A stretch of 5,811 nucleotides of DNA from Lachnospiraceae bacterium. GTDB taxonomy: Bacteria > Bacillota > Clostridia > Lachnospirales > Lachnospiraceae. The stretch spans positions 1-5,811 of the forward strand of contig JAHZAV010000067.1 of NCBI GenBank assembly GCA_019423745.1, written 5' to 3'. The notes under the pieces are model-generated. The model was not told the origin of the DNA, ran no database searches, and was given only the letters and a program-made list of their open reading frames with translations. Position 1 is the stretch's first letter. Every line of letters starts with the position of its first letter. Positions 5,623-5,811 of this stretch are shown here, in pieces. The translations under genes were made by a program, and so were the position numbers.

Positions 5623-5811
5623 GTGACCAAACGCGATGCTTGCTTGCTGGTATAGAGCAGAACGCATTTGAGACGGGGGTACTACTTGTATCCAGCCGCT
5701 ATTACGATCCTGAGGTTGGTCGGTGGATTACCCCTGAACCCAATGCATATGAAGGAGAATTTGATGAAAATGCTGGACTAATCGGATACAATGTATATGC
5801 CTATTGTGCTA
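5623..5811 (+). pseudogene. Fragment of an Rhs/YD-repeat core domain, 5' end lost, runs off right edge
   Basis: The frame is open from 5601 to the edge, without a credible start. From 5691 it reads SSRYYDPEVGRWITPEPN, then a spacer and GLIGYNVYAYCA. This is the conserved end of the Rhs repeat-associated core (RYYDPxxGR...LxGYNxYAYC), which normally precedes a variable C-terminal toxin. Just upstream, IEQNAFETG resembles the usual EQNPFRY...ETG block with about ten residues missing, and the expected YYL after ETG is found in a different frame (TACTACTTG at 5680-5688). So the piece looks decayed as well as beheaded. The remainder lies beyond the window. Confidence 0.75.

Overview
The window looks like accessory DNA from a low-to-mid GC anaerobic Firmicute, most likely a Lachnospiraceae-type gut or rumen Clostridium relative. 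This is inferred from the AT-rich intergenic DNA, AGGAGG-type ribosome binding sites, an AraC-controlled carbohydrate locus, and the style of the IS21 istA start and Rhs core fragment. No search was run, so the taxonomy is an impression.

The core is a divergent carbohydrate-use locus. On the + strand an AraC/XylS-family regulator (4282-5163) faces away from a two-gene minus-strand operon. The first operon gene (4123 down to 2078) encodes a secreted protein with a GH71/GH99-like TIM barrel, a CBM9-like C-terminal domain and a C-terminal membrane anchor. The second (2081 down to 249) encodes a cytoplasmic GH127 (DUF1680) enzyme with all four Cys/Glu zinc-site residues, and its GTG start overlaps the upstream stop by 4 bp. 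The 150-bp divergent region holds a regulator promoter and a cluster of inverted and direct repeats that are good candidate operators. A simple model is that the regulator senses a glycan fragment, the anchored enzyme attacks the glycan outside the cell, and GH127 processes a beta-L-arabinofuranoside-like (or related) product inside. No sugar transporter is visible.

Both flanks are scarred by mobile DNA. On the left, 48 bp after GH127, a minus-strand ORF starts like a MATE-family transporter but is cut after about 24 codons by the end of an insertion sequence. The transposase-like gene of that element runs off the left edge (1-49, minus), and its Shine-Dalgarno is buried in a 16-bp hairpin arm. 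On the right, past the regulator, lie a minus-strand terminator and an orphan 26-codon minus-strand ORF. Next come the left end of an IS21-family element with four 22-23 bp repeats, and an istA start that stops after 56 codons. That fragment is joined directly to a piece of an Rhs/YD-repeat core domain running off the right edge.

I do not see a clearly new defence or RNA system. The most useful observations are the two junctions where mobile DNA cut genes, the SD-masking hairpin, the operator array, and the unusual active-site features of the two hydrolases.
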